Shown here: in pieces, positions 1-7,830 of the stretch
Numbering within the stretch: position 1 is the first letter of the stretch
Layout of the letters: every line of letters starts with the position of its first letter
From: Rhodoferax sp.
GTDB lineage: Bacteria > Pseudomonadota > Gammaproteobacteria > Burkholderiales > Burkholderiaceae_C
Length of the DNA: 16,418 nt
Assembly (NCBI GenBank): GCA_020048255.1
Contig: JAIFMR010000212.1
Span: forward strand, 1-16,418
Direction of reading: 5' to 3'
Made by a program: the position numbers and the translations under genes
The notes under the pieces: generated by a model
The model's database searches: none
Seen by the model: only the letters and a program-made list of their open reading frames with translations
What the model was told of the DNA's origin: nothing

Positions 1-271
1 TCGGCAGATTCGACTCGGCCGCATGGTCGGCGTAATTCAAGCCGATGGCAATGAATTTGCCCACCCCATTGACCGGGCTACCCAGGCGCGGCTTGCCTTT
101 GACCAGAGGCAGTTTGGCCACATTGAGTCGGCGCAACTTGGCCATGGCAGCATCGCCGAGCTGCTCTGGCCCCAAGTCCTTCAACACGCTGCTCAGATCG
201 CGCAGCGCACCGTCGGCATCGATGAGTCCCGGTTTTTCCTGGCCAAATTTGCCATAACGAACGAGTTTCAT
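1..271 (-). CDS. Fumarylacetoacetate hydrolase family protein (N-terminal part, cut by window edge)
   Basis: The first 90 codons are visible; the rest lies beyond the left edge. The protein begins MKLVRYGKFGQEKPGLIDAD and reaches KFIAIGLNYADHAAES, which matches the N-terminal lead-in and first core strand of bacterial FAH-family hydrolases/lyases (2-keto-4-pentenoate hydratase, ureidoglycolate lyase and relatives). The metal ligands of this family lie further downstream and cannot be seen, so the substrate is unknown. The ATG is supported by an AAAGG ribosome site about 6 nt upstream; an ATG 5 nt further upstream runs into a stop at once. It diverges from the DenD-like gene at 516. An acid-sugar or ureide pathway role is inference from the neighbours. 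Confidence 0.85.
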   Translation of the reverse strand, partial: MKLVRYGKFGQEKPGLIDADGALRDLSSVLKDLGPEQLGDAAMAKLRRLNVAKLPLVKGKPRLGSPVNGVGKFIAIGLNYADHAAESNLP

Positions 272-322
272 GACATGCCTTTCTTTGAGTCAAAACCTCA
301 TTCTGTCACTGCACCAGGGGTG

Positions 323-401
323 CCGCCACAAGACAGTGGCGGGGATTTACCAAGCTGGGGATCCATTGCCGGATCGATAATGCACACGCGAAAGATGCAT
401 T
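323..401. promoter_or_regulatory. Divergent intergenic region with three inverted repeats
   Basis: The 244-bp space between the FAH-family gene (start 271) and the DenD-like gene (start 516) holds three dyads: CCGCCAC/GTGGCGG at 323-329 and 336-342 with a 6-nt loop; GATCC/GGATC at 360-364 and 371-375; and AATGCA/TGCATT at 379-384 and 396-401. None is followed by a T run, so operators seem likelier than terminators. I could not identify convincing -35/-10 pairs for either gene. Confidence 0.4.
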
Positions 402-515
402 GACGCTTTAACCCCACCTGACCTGCCCCAAAGAAGCCCGAAGATAGAGGTAGCCAGAAGTGGTTTTGTCGCGTCAAGCATTCACTGATCGACCAACACA
501 ATCATAGGAAAACAC

Positions 516-1526
516 ATGAGAGTACTTATCACCGGTGGCGCAGGGTTTATCGGTGTCCGGCTGGCGCGCGAACTGCTAAAAACCGGGCGACTCAACGGCC
601 AGGACATCACCGAGTTGCATCTGGCTGACCTCTATGCCCCCCCCGTTGATCTAAGCTCAGACGCGCGCGTGCGGGTGCACACCGGTCAACTGCTTGGGCA
701 AACTGACTTGTTGGCCAGTGGCTTCGACGGCGTTTTCCATTTGGCCTCGGCTGTGTCGGGTGAATGCGAACTCGACTTTGATTTGGGATTGCGCTCCAAT
801 CTGGACAGCACGCGTGCCGTTCTCGAAGGCCTGCGTCACAGTGGCAAGGTGGCGCGCCTGGTGTTTGCCAGCTCGGTGGCGGTGTTTGGGCCTGATGCCG
901 CCAACCCATTGCCAGACCTGGTCACCGACAACACCCTGGCATCGCCGCAAACTTCCTATGGCACGCACAAGCTGATGTCTGAGTACCTGATTGCCGACTA
1001 CACGCGCAAAGGTTTTATCGATGGTCGATCGGCCCGCCTGATGACTGTCGCTGTGCGCCCAGGCAAACCCAATGGGGCGGCGTCGTCTTTTTTTAGCGGC
1101 ATCATCCGCGAGCCGCTGGCCGGTGTCGATGCCATTTGCCCGGTCTCGCCAGATGTGACGCATCCGGTGTCATCACCGGCCAACACGGTCAAAGGCCTGT
1201 TGACCGTGTTTGAAGCCAGCCGCGAAGCCATGGGCGGGCGTCTGGCGCTGAATCTGCCCGGATTGAATGTCCGGGTCAGCGACATGCTCCTGGCGCTGGA
1301 AGAGGTTGCCGGGCCCATCGTGCGTCAACGCGTGCGCTTTGAGCGTGACGAACGCGTGGCTGCCATTGTGGCCAACTGGCCCAGGGCCACCAGCGCCGAC
1401 CGCGCCCTGGCACTGGGCTTGAAGCCTGACGCCTCATTCAAAGCCATCATTGAGCAATACATTCAAGATTGTCAGCAACCAACTTACCCGGCCGATGCGC
1501 TCAAAGGCATGAACACCACAGGGTGA
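516..1526 (+). CDS. denD: DenD-like D-erythronate dehydrogenase (extended SDR, NAD-dependent epimerase/dehydratase family)
   Basis: A 336-residue extended short-chain dehydrogenase. The nucleotide-binding loop GGAGFIG is at residues 7-13, the catalytic-type serines in FASSVAVFG near 119-120, and the YxxxK pair is Y148/K152 in SYGTHK. The stretch around 165-200 (RKGFIDGRSARL, VRPGKPNGAASSF, IIREPLAG) is what I recognise as typical of DenD, which oxidises D-erythronate at the start of four-carbon acid-sugar breakdown. The ATG has a TAGGAA ribosome site 6 nt upstream. The usual partners (DUF1537 kinase, OtnC aldolase, OtnI isomerase) are not in the window, so the substrate assignment rests on sequence alone. 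Its stop is only 2 nt from the stop of the convergent kinase gene. Confidence 0.75.
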   Translation: MRVLITGGAGFIGVRLARELLKTGRLNGQDITELHLADLYAPPVDLSSDARVRVHTGQLLGQTDLLASGFDGVFHLASAVSGECELDFDLGLRSNLDSTRAVLEGLRHSGKVARLVFASSVAVFGPDAANPLPDLVTDNTLASPQTSYGTHKLMSEYLIADYTRKGFIDGRSARLMTVAVRPGKPNGAASSFFSGIIREPLAGVDAICPVSPDVTHPVSSPANTVKGLLTVFEASREAMGGRLALNLPGLNVRVSDMLLALEEVAGPIVRQRVRFERDERVAAIVANWPRATSADRALALGLKPDASFKAIIEQYIQDCQQPTYPADALKGMNTTG

Positions 1527-1528
1527 AA

Positions 1529-3442
1529 TCAGGCCTGGGGTAGCGGGGACTGTGGCGCGCCCGATGCCAAGACTGCGGGGGCCACCAGTGGCACGGTGAC
1601 GCTGAACACCGTGCCTTGCCCCAGTGAACTGTTCACGCTGATCTTGCCACCCAGCGTCCCCATGACGATGTTGCGAACAATGCTCAAGCCCAGACCCGAG
1701 CCGCCTTTGCCCAGGCGGGTGGTGAAAAAGGGCTCGAAAATTCTAGAGAGGTTGGCACTGGATATGCCCACACCGTCGTCCACCACTTCAATCTTGACCT
1801 GGTCTTTGCCTTCGGCTGTCACCATCACACGAATCTCGCCTGACGCGCGCTCATCGTACCCATGCAAAACACTGTTTTGGATCAGGTTGGTGATCACCTG
1901 CCCCAAAGGACCCGGGTAGCTGTCAAGCTCCAGAGTGGGCGCTATCTCACCCAGCACCACTTTGCAACCTGACCCTTTCAAACCAGGGCCCAAGGTCATG
2001 ATGATTTCCGAAAGACAGTCACGCAGCCCAAAGGTGCGCCGCTGTGAACTCGCCTGATCAACCGCTACTTGCTTGAAGCTGGCCACCAGCGTGGCGGCTT
2101 TACCCAGGCTGCGCACCAGAATATCGGTGGCAAAGGAGGTATCGGCCACAAAGGCTTCAAGTTTGGAGCGTTTCAGACCAGCTATCAACTCCTTGTTGAA
2201 ATCCTGGGTGCGTGCCATCAAGGTGGTGGCCACGGTCAAGCCATTGCCAATGGGCGTGTTGAGCTCGTGAGCAATACCCGCCACCATCGACCCCAGCGCG
2301 GCGAGCTTTTCTGATTCAATGAGTTCATCCCGGGTCTGGTTCAACTCATGGAGTGTCTGCGCCAGATCCGAATTGCGAGATGCAAGCTCTGACGTGCGCT
2401 CCGAGATACGGGTCTCCAGGGTTTCATTTAAGTCACGAAAGCGCCGGCTCAGCAAGGTGGATTTTGCAGCCAGCAACGTCACGGCTAACGTGAGCATGAA
2501 CCCCATAACAATCAGCACCCAGTACTCACGCCACACATCCATTGGAGAAATACCAGGATCCAGGTCAAAAGGTGGCAATTTCATGGCCCGCATCACACTT
2601 CTGACCGACTCGTAATCAGACGGCACAGAAAAGCCCGCTACGCCGATTTGCTGAGCCACTGCTCCGTTGTGGGGCATCGACAGCAAGGAGCCTGCCACCC
2701 GGGCAGCGGTGTCGTCACGCACATGTTGCAGGGCGACCACGGGCCATTCGGGGTAGAGGGCGGTGGACACGGCAAACGGGTAGCCCGGAAAATTCTGCTG
2801 ATTGACCACCTTGATTTTGCTGCCATCCAGCCGCCCCTCTTGCATCAGGCTTTCAATCAACCCTGACCGCACGAAGGCCACATCCGCTTGACCATCCAGC
2901 ACGGACTGCAAGGCCGCATCCTGGGACTTGCCCAACTCAAGCACGGCGCCCATCGTCACCTTGGCCAGTTTCAGTGCATGGGCCTGCACCTGGTAGCCCG
3001 CGAAGGACTCCTTTGACAACACGGCAACCGATTTGCCCTGGAGGTCGGCCACCTCATTGATCTGACGCTGGTCAGAGCGCGTCACGATGGTGCCACCCAA
3101 GACCCGCACCGGCTTGGCGCCGTGGCTGTTGAGCAGCGTGGCCAGCGGCGAAGACAAACCGCTTTCGTGGGTCATGCGGACATACTCGGCGGGCTGGGTG
3201 ATGACCAAATCCACGCGGGCCTGGCGCACCGCTTCGCGAAGGTGCATCAAATCCAACGCCTTGACAGTGAACTCGTATTCCGGGACCACCCCATTGAGGT
3301 AGGCCTCCAGCGGCTTCCATTGCGCCGTGGTGTCGGCCTCGTTGCGAAACGCCAGCACACCGATGGTCAACGGCTCCTTGGCCCATACAGGCGAGCACAA
3401 CAGCGCCCACAGACATGCAACGGAGCGCCAGCGCAAACTCAT
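1529..3442 (-). CDS. Sensor histidine kinase with PhnD-like periplasmic binding domain
   Basis: A 637-residue membrane sensor kinase. A signal peptide (residues 1-21, ending PVWA) precedes a PhnD/phosphonate-type solute-binding domain at about 24-290 (LTIGVLAFRN, VDLVITQPAEYVRM, LQGKSVAVLSKESFAGYQ, GQADVAFVRSG). One membrane helix lies at about 307-327, followed by a charged helical linker likely to be a coiled coil (335-380). The HisKA domain carries the phospho-acceptor H392 in GIAHELNTP. The ATPase domain shows the N box (VITNLIQNSVLHGY, 516-529), DDGVGI (555-560), the F box FEPFFTT and GSGLGLSIV. The architecture resembles the tetrathionate sensor TtrS. The ATG overlaps the stop of the upstream binding-protein gene by 4 nt, implying translational coupling. 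No response regulator is adjacent. The ligand is unknown. Confidence 0.9.
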   Translation of the reverse strand: MSLRWRSVACLWALLCSPVWAKEPLTIGVLAFRNEADTTAQWKPLEAYLNGVVPEYEFTVKALDLMHLREAVRQARVDLVITQPAEYVRMTHESGLSSPLATLLNSHGAKPVRVLGGTIVTRSDQRQINEVADLQGKSVAVLSKESFAGYQVQAHALKLAKVTMGAVLELGKSQDAALQSVLDGQADVAFVRSGLIESLMQEGRLDGSKIKVVNQQNFPGYPFAVSTALYPEWPVVALQHVRDDTAARVAGSLLSMPHNGAVAQQIGVAGFSVPSDYESVRSVMRAMKLPPFDLDPGISPMDVWREYWVLIVMGFMLTLAVTLLAAKSTLLSRRFRDLNETLETRISERTSELASRNSDLAQTLHELNQTRDELIESEKLAALGSMVAGIAHELNTPIGNGLTVATTLMARTQDFNKELIAGLKRSKLEAFVADTSFATDILVRSLGKAATLVASFKQVAVDQASSQRRTFGLRDCLSEIIMTLGPGLKGSGCKVVLGEIAPTLELDSYPGPLGQVITNLIQNSVLHGYDERASGEIRVMVTAEGKDQVKIEVVDDGVGISSANLSRIFEPFFTTRLGKGGSGLGLSIVRNIVMGTLGGKISVNSSLGQGTVFSVTVPLVAPAVLASGAPQSPLPQA

Positions 3443-4401
3443 CCCAAGTTCTTGGGCAGGTAGCTGTCGGAGAACAGCTGCAATGGGTTGGCGGGTTGGG
3501 TCAAAGTACCCGCAGCGACCATGATTTTTGAGAGCTTTTGAACGATGGCGGGCAAATGCTCATTTTTCGGATGAAGATAATTTTGGTTCGCCACCAAATC
3601 CGGTAGCTCCAGACCCCTGAAAGACGCAATCAGTTCCTCGGCAGGCACACCGGCGTGGGGAACCATCCGGTAAGCGGTGTCCCAGGGGTTGGTGCGCAAT
3701 TGTTCCAAGGCCAGAAAATGACCTTTCAAGGTTTTTTGCAGGGCATCAGCGTAATCTTTGGCCAGATCAGACCGGACCACCAGCACATCAAAAATGGCAT
3801 CGGGCAGTTCACGAGTCGACAGCAGCTTGATCGCGCCTTCGGTCACCAGTCTGCCCACAATCGGCTCGTAGGTGATCAGGGCATCGAGCTGGCCGGCCTT
3901 GAAGGCGGCTTCTTGCTCTTCGTAGGCCAGCTTGACGGGATTGATGTCGGAGCGCGCGAGTCCGGACTTGTCCAGAATCATGGACAGCATCAGCTCCCCC
4001 AGTGTGCTGGGCTCCAGGCCAACACGCTTGCCGCGCAGCTGGCTGAGCGTTTGAAACTCTTTTTTGGCGACAATCGCGTCCGCCCCTTTGGAGACATCCA
4101 TGATCAAGATGACCTGTAAGGGCATGCCCTGCGCCCGTAGGGGCATGACCTCGTCCAGGGTCAGCATGGCACCATCGGTTTTGCCCTCTCTGAGCGCATC
4201 GATCGAGGCCTTGATGGTCGGGAAATGTTGCAGCGTGATTTGCTCTGGCAACAGTTTTTGAGATTCGGCAAGAAACAGGGGTTCATAACCGGGCCAAGGG
4301 TGACCAGAAATACGAAACGGCGCCCGTTGCGAGCAAGCCAGCAAAGGCGCTGACAAAGCCAGCGACAACATCGACAACATTTGCCGCCTGGACCTGATCA
4401 T
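3439..4401 (-). CDS. Orphan NitT/TauT/SsuA-type solute-binding lipoprotein
   Basis: A 320-residue periplasmic binding protein of the NMT1/THI5 or aliphatic sulfonate/nitrate/taurine class, shown by GHPWPGYEPLFLAES near the mature N-terminus, KTDGAMLTLDE, LRGKRVGLEPSTLGE and GQLDALITYEPIVGRL. The signal sequence ends in LLAC, making C23 a lipidation site. It begins SRRQML, so Tat export is possible but not certain. The start has GAGGAG at 4407-4412; an ATG overlapping the upstream side hits a stop at once. No permease or ATPase gene adjoins. Its only partner is the downstream kinase, overlapping by 4 nt, so a sensory role (presenting ligand to the kinase) is as likely as transport. The ligand cannot be read from sequence. 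Confidence 0.85.
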   Translation of the reverse strand: MIRSRRQMLSMLSLALSAPLLACSQRAPFRISGHPWPGYEPLFLAESQKLLPEQITLQHFPTIKASIDALREGKTDGAMLTLDEVMPLRAQGMPLQVILIMDVSKGADAIVAKKEFQTLSQLRGKRVGLEPSTLGELMLSMILDKSGLARSDINPVKLAYEEQEAAFKAGQLDALITYEPIVGRLVTEGAIKLLSTRELPDAIFDVLVVRSDLAKDYADALQKTLKGHFLALEQLRTNPWDTAYRMVPHAGVPAEELIASFRGLELPDLVANQNYLHPKNEHLPAIVQKLSKIMVAAGTLTQPANPLQLFSDSYLPKNLG

Positions 4402-4446
4402 TGCATCTCCTCTTATCGTTTAGTCGTCACCCAAGCCTGTTCAGCT

Positions 4447-4470
4447 TATCGCGCGATACATTTCATCATA
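4447..4470 (-). promoter_or_regulatory. Putative promoter and palindromic operator for the binding-protein/kinase unit
   Basis: Read on the minus strand, TATGAT (4470-4465) resembles a sigma-70 -10 box and overlaps the stop codon of the upstream SDR gene. A TTGCAG with a long 19-nt spacer is a weak -35 candidate. A perfect 12-bp palindrome, TATCGCGCGATA (4447-4458), follows at about the expected transcription start, 46 nt before the lipoprotein ATG. The position suits a repressor site; the regulator is unknown. Confidence 0.4.
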
Positions 4471-5422
4471 CTTTGACGTGCGCCGACTCCTGCAAGCCTT
4501 CGACCACGGTCGGAAAACGCAGCCGCAGTCGCAGCTCTTTTTTCATTCGGGTGTTGTCCATGCGCCGCGACTCGCTCATGAAACTCAGTTGCATGGCGGG
4601 CAATTGCGCCATGGCTGCGCTGCGCGCCAGACGCGGCGGCGGCGGCAAACTCAAGATCTCTGCTGCCAGGTCAAAGTAGTCGCCCATTTTCAGGCAGGTG
4701 TCGTCATTGACGTTGTATTTGCGCTGCGGCTGGCCCCGCCACAACGCCGCCACACACGCCGCTGCCAGGTCATTGGCATGAATATGATTGGTGTAAACGT
4801 CATCCGCTGCTTGCAACACCGGCGTGCCTTTTTGCAGTCGGTCGCGTGGTGTGCCACCCACCCGGTCCAGTGCATAAATGCCCGGGATGCGCAAAATGGT
4901 GCTCGGCACACCGGTAGCCCGGCCAAAGTGCCGCACCCAGGCTTCTGCAACAACACGCCTTTTGGCCCTTGCCGTATCTGGGCTAACAGCTCTTTTTTCA
5001 GTAGCAATTTGACCTTGACAATCACCATACACACCGCTGGTTGAGCCATACACCAAGGATTCGGGTAAGGCCCGCTGGCGCAGCAGTCGCAGCAATCGCT
5101 GGGTGCGCGGGTCACCGGTACCGCTGCCCGGTGGTGGGGCCAGGTGAATCACACGGGTCGCCAGGCCACTCAGACGTCGAATGGACGCCAGGTCATCCAG
5201 GTTACCCACCAACGGCGTAATACCGCTGGCACGCAGGGGTGCCACCCGATCTGCACTGGAAGTCAGCGCCAGCAAGTTGACCCGGCCCCGCATCAACGCC
5301 GCCACGCGCATGCCAACATCACCGCAACCCACCAGCAGCAAGCGTTCGCGTCGAAAACGGGCCGGCAGCGCACCAGGGCGTGTGGCATACAACTGGGGAT
5401 GGGGGCTTTGCAATGCAGGCAA
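4466..5422 (-). CDS. Atypical SDR-family NAD(P)-binding protein (YeeZ-like), TTG start
   Basis: A 318-residue protein with an N-terminal Rossmann motif LLLVGCGDVGMRVA (GxGxxG at 32-37), followed by RVIHLAPPPGSGTGDPRT, LVYGSTSGVYGDC, a RAKRRVVAE helix, STILRIPGIYALDR and YTNHIHANDLAAA. This is the pattern of YeeZ-type NAD-dependent epimerase/dehydratase relatives. The usual YxxxK tyrosine is not present before the lysine in RAKRR, so ordinary SDR catalysis is doubtful and the function is unknown. No ATG lies before the Rossmann motif; the TTG at 5420-5422 has AAAGGA about 7 nt upstream and is the best start. A short stretch near 4950-5012 uses codons unlike the rest (AGA, AGG, ATT, GTT, ACT). 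It diverges from the reductase gene with only 47 nt between the starts. Confidence 0.8.
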   Translation of the reverse strand: MPALQSPHPQLYATRPGALPARFRRERLLLVGCGDVGMRVAALMRGRVNLLALTSSADRVAPLRASGITPLVGNLDDLASIRRLSGLATRVIHLAPPPGSGTGDPRTQRLLRLLRQRALPESLVYGSTSGVYGDCQGQIATEKRAVSPDTARAKRRVVAEAWVRHFGRATGVPSTILRIPGIYALDRVGGTPRDRLQKGTPVLQAADDVYTNHIHANDLAAACVAALWRGQPQRKYNVNDDTCLKMGDYFDLAAEILSLPPPPRLARSAAMAQLPAMQLSFMSESRRMDNTRMKKELRLRLRFPTVVEGLQESAHVKV

Positions 5423-5469
5423 AATTCAGTCCTTTCAGATTTGCTCCAAGTGCCAAGGATAACGACAAC

Positions 5470-6537
5470 ATGACCCACCCCACGACAACCGCAATGAATT
5501 TCACGGTCACCATCGAGCCCAGTCAACGGTCCTTGACTGTGGCAGCGGGTGAAACCATTTTGGCGGCCGGTATTCGCCAGGGTGTGAATCTGCCCTACGG
5601 CTGCAAGGACGGCGCCTGTGGTTCATGCAAATGTTTTAAGCTCAGCGGGTCGGTCACGCAGGGTCCGCATCAAAGCAAGGCGCTCAGCGATGACGAAGAG
5701 GCACAAGGTTTTGTCCTGACCTGTTGCGCCACGCCCAGCACCGATGTGGTGCTCGAATCACGTCAAGTGACCTCTGAAGGCGCTTTTCCCATCAAGAAGA
5801 TGCCCACACGGGTCACCTCCATGCAAAAGATGTCGGACGATGTCATGCGTTTGGTGCTGCAATTGCCGGCCAACGAGGCTTTTCAGTACCACGCCGGGCA
5901 GTATGTGGAGTTCTTGCTGCGAGACGGTGTGCGGCGCAGCTATTCCATGGCCAATGCCCCCAGCACCCTGGCCACCGGAGGCGGCATGGAACTGCACATC
6001 CGCCACATGCCGGGTGGCAAGTTCACCGACCAGGTTTTTGGCAGCATGAAGGAGCGCGATATTTTGCGGATCGAAGGGCCTTTTGGCAGTTTTTACCTGC
6101 GGGAAGACAGTGTCCAACCGATCATTCTTCTGGCGTCTGGCACCGGTTTTGCCCCCATCAAGGCGCTGATCGAACACATGCAGTTCAAGGGCATCCAACG
6201 ACAGGCCACCTTGTACTGGGGCGGACGCCGGCCGTCTGACCTGTACATGGACGAATGGGTGAAAGCCAAGCTCACCGAGATGCCCCAGCTGCGCTACGTG
6301 CCGGTGGTGTCGGACGCCCAAGCCTCAGACAGCTGGACCGGTCGCACCGGTTTTGTTCACCAAGCTGTGCTGCAAGATCACCCTGATTTGTCGGGGCATC
6401 AGGTCTACGCTTGTGGCGCACCCATCGTGGTGGAGTCTGCGCAACGCGATTACCGGCAAGCGGGCTTGCCTAATGATGCGTTCTTTGCGGATTCATTTAC
6501 CTCCGAGGCCGACAAGGTGCCCCTCGCCACCCATTGA
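5470..6537 (+). CDS. Ferredoxin/flavoprotein reductase (CDP-6-deoxy-delta-3,4-glucoseen reductase-like)
   Basis: A 355-residue single-chain electron-transfer protein. A plant-type [2Fe-2S] domain comes first, with ligands C45, C50 and C53 in GCKDGACGSC and a fourth at C85 in LTCC. An FAD-binding domain (RRSYSMANAP, GGKFTDQVF) and an NAD(P)H domain (LLASGTGFAPIKALIEHM, YACGAPIVVESAQ, ending ADSF) follow. The order matches AscD/RfbI-like and oxygenase reductase proteins; Burkholderiales copies are commonly labelled CDP-6-deoxy-glucoseen reductase without proof. The start at 5470 is chosen over one 90 nt upstream because it has AAGGAT at 5455-5460 and avoids overlapping the divergent SDR start. 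No oxygenase or sugar gene is nearby, so its electron acceptor is unknown. Confidence 0.85.
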   Translation: MTHPTTTAMNFTVTIEPSQRSLTVAAGETILAAGIRQGVNLPYGCKDGACGSCKCFKLSGSVTQGPHQSKALSDDEEAQGFVLTCCATPSTDVVLESRQVTSEGAFPIKKMPTRVTSMQKMSDDVMRLVLQLPANEAFQYHAGQYVEFLLRDGVRRSYSMANAPSTLATGGGMELHIRHMPGGKFTDQVFGSMKERDILRIEGPFGSFYLREDSVQPIILLASGTGFAPIKALIEHMQFKGIQRQATLYWGGRRPSDLYMDEWVKAKLTEMPQLRYVPVVSDAQASDSWTGRTGFVHQAVLQDHPDLSGHQVYACGAPIVVESAQRDYRQAGLPNDAFFADSFTSEADKVPLATH

Positions 6538-6573
6538 GTTCATGCAGTACACGGCCGATACCAGTCCGGTGCA

Positions 6574-7815
6574 TCAATCGACGTGGGCGCCACTTTCAAA
6601 CCATTGTTTGATGATCAGGCGCTCGGCTTCCGAAATGCCGGTCGCATTGGTCATGGGCATGATTTTGCTCACCACGGCTTGCTGGTAAACGCCCTGTGCG
6701 TGCAACTTGACATTGGGCGCAGAGTCCAGCCGCACGTTTTTCATCTGCACTTGAGCCCCGTGACACAGGTAACAGCGCTGCTCCAGCACGGTTTGCAGGG
6801 TTTTGTAGGTAATTTGGCCTGTAGCCCCCGTCCCATCTGCGCTAGTAGCTACTGAAAAAGAAGCATTTTGGGCCTGGGCCGGCTCCGGCTTGGGTGCCAG
6901 CCAGACCACCATCATTGCAATCACAGCCACCCCCACCAGCGCATAGGGCAGCGGGTTGGGGTTGCGACCCAACTTGAAGCCGTGACGCATGACAAAAAAC
7001 TGGCGAATGGCGGCACCGGCAAACATCATGGCGATCAGCACCAGCCAGTTCTGCGGGTGTGTGTAGGTAAAACTGTAGTGGCCGCTGAGCATGGCAAACA
7101 GCACCGGCAGAGTGAAATAGGTGTTGTGCACACTGCGCTGCTTGCCGCGAATGCCGTGGATGGGGTCCACCGGCTCACCCGCCTTGATGCTGGCCACTAC
7201 CTTGCGCTGCCCCGGAATGATCCAGTGCGCCACGTTGGCACTCATGGATGTGGCCATCATGGCGCCCACCAGCAAGAAGGCTGCGCGACCGGCAAACCAA
7301 TGGCAGGCCAACCAGCTGGCCACACACACCAGCACAAAAACCAAGACCCCCACCATGGCATCACCGTTTTTTCGTTGGCCAAAGACCCGGCAAATCAGGT
7401 CGTAAAGCACCCAGAACACCACCAAAAACAAGAGCGCTGCCGTGATCGCCTGCCAGGGCAGCCAATCCATTTTGGACTTGTCAATCAGGTAAGTGGTGGC
7501 ACTCCACAGATAGGACACGGTGAAGAGGGAGAAGCCGGTCAGCCAGGTGCTGTAACTCTCCCAGTAAAACCAATGCAAGTGGGCCGGCAGCTGCGGTGGT
7601 TTCACTGCAAATTTGACGGGGTGATAAAAGCCACCACCATGCACCGCCCAGAGTTCACCGCTAACCCCCTGCTTTTTCAGGTCCTCATCCACCGGCGGGG
7701 TCAGGCTGCTGTCCAGAAAAACAAAATAGAACGACGAGCCAATCCAGGCAATGGCAGTGATGACGTGCACCCAGCGCAGCAGCAGGTTGGCCCAATCCAG
7801 GTAATAACTTTCCAT
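6574..7815 (-). CDS. puuD: Membrane urate hydroxylase with C-terminal cytochrome c domain
   Basis: A 413-residue protein of the PuuD (DUF989) family, which oxidises urate to 5-hydroxyisourate at the inner membrane and passes electrons to a fused cytochrome c instead of releasing peroxide. It begins LDWANLLLRWVHVITAIAWIGSSFYFV and has about eight or nine hydrophobic helices with conserved histidine-containing segments (GGGFYHPVKF, HLHWFYWESYSTW, SANVAHWIIPGQR, SVHNTYFTLPVLF). After an Ala/Ser/Gly linker (about 310-335), the heme c motif CYLCH is at 348-352 and a likely axial Met is in KIMPMTN (386-388). AAAGGA precedes the ATG by about 8 nt. It lies 15 nt downstream of xdhC, so the two are probably co-transcribed. 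The linker contains a short codon-atypical patch (around 6800-6865). Confidence 0.93.
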   Translation of the reverse strand: MESYYLDWANLLLRWVHVITAIAWIGSSFYFVFLDSSLTPPVDEDLKKQGVSGELWAVHGGGFYHPVKFAVKPPQLPAHLHWFYWESYSTWLTGFSLFTVSYLWSATTYLIDKSKMDWLPWQAITAALLFLVVFWVLYDLICRVFGQRKNGDAMVGVLVFVLVCVASWLACHWFAGRAAFLLVGAMMATSMSANVAHWIIPGQRKVVASIKAGEPVDPIHGIRGKQRSVHNTYFTLPVLFAMLSGHYSFTYTHPQNWLVLIAMMFAGAAIRQFFVMRHGFKLGRNPNPLPYALVGVAVIAMMVVWLAPKPEPAQAQNASFSVATSADGTGATGQITYKTLQTVLEQRCYLCHGAQVQMKNVRLDSAPNVKLHAQGVYQQAVVSKIMPMTNATGISEAERLIIKQWFESGAHVD

Positions 7816-7830
7816 CCAGATGTCCTTTGT

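Noticed and set aside
2056..2080. A possible third copy of the GCTACT...GAAGC motif in the kinase gene
   Set aside because: Only the ends match, the A-rich centre is absent and local codon use is normal, so chance is the better explanation.
5380..5469. A 30-codon N-terminal extension of the ferredoxin reductase
   Set aside because: It would overlap the divergent SDR coding start by 43 nt and has no domain support; the ATG at 5470 has AAGGAT upstream.
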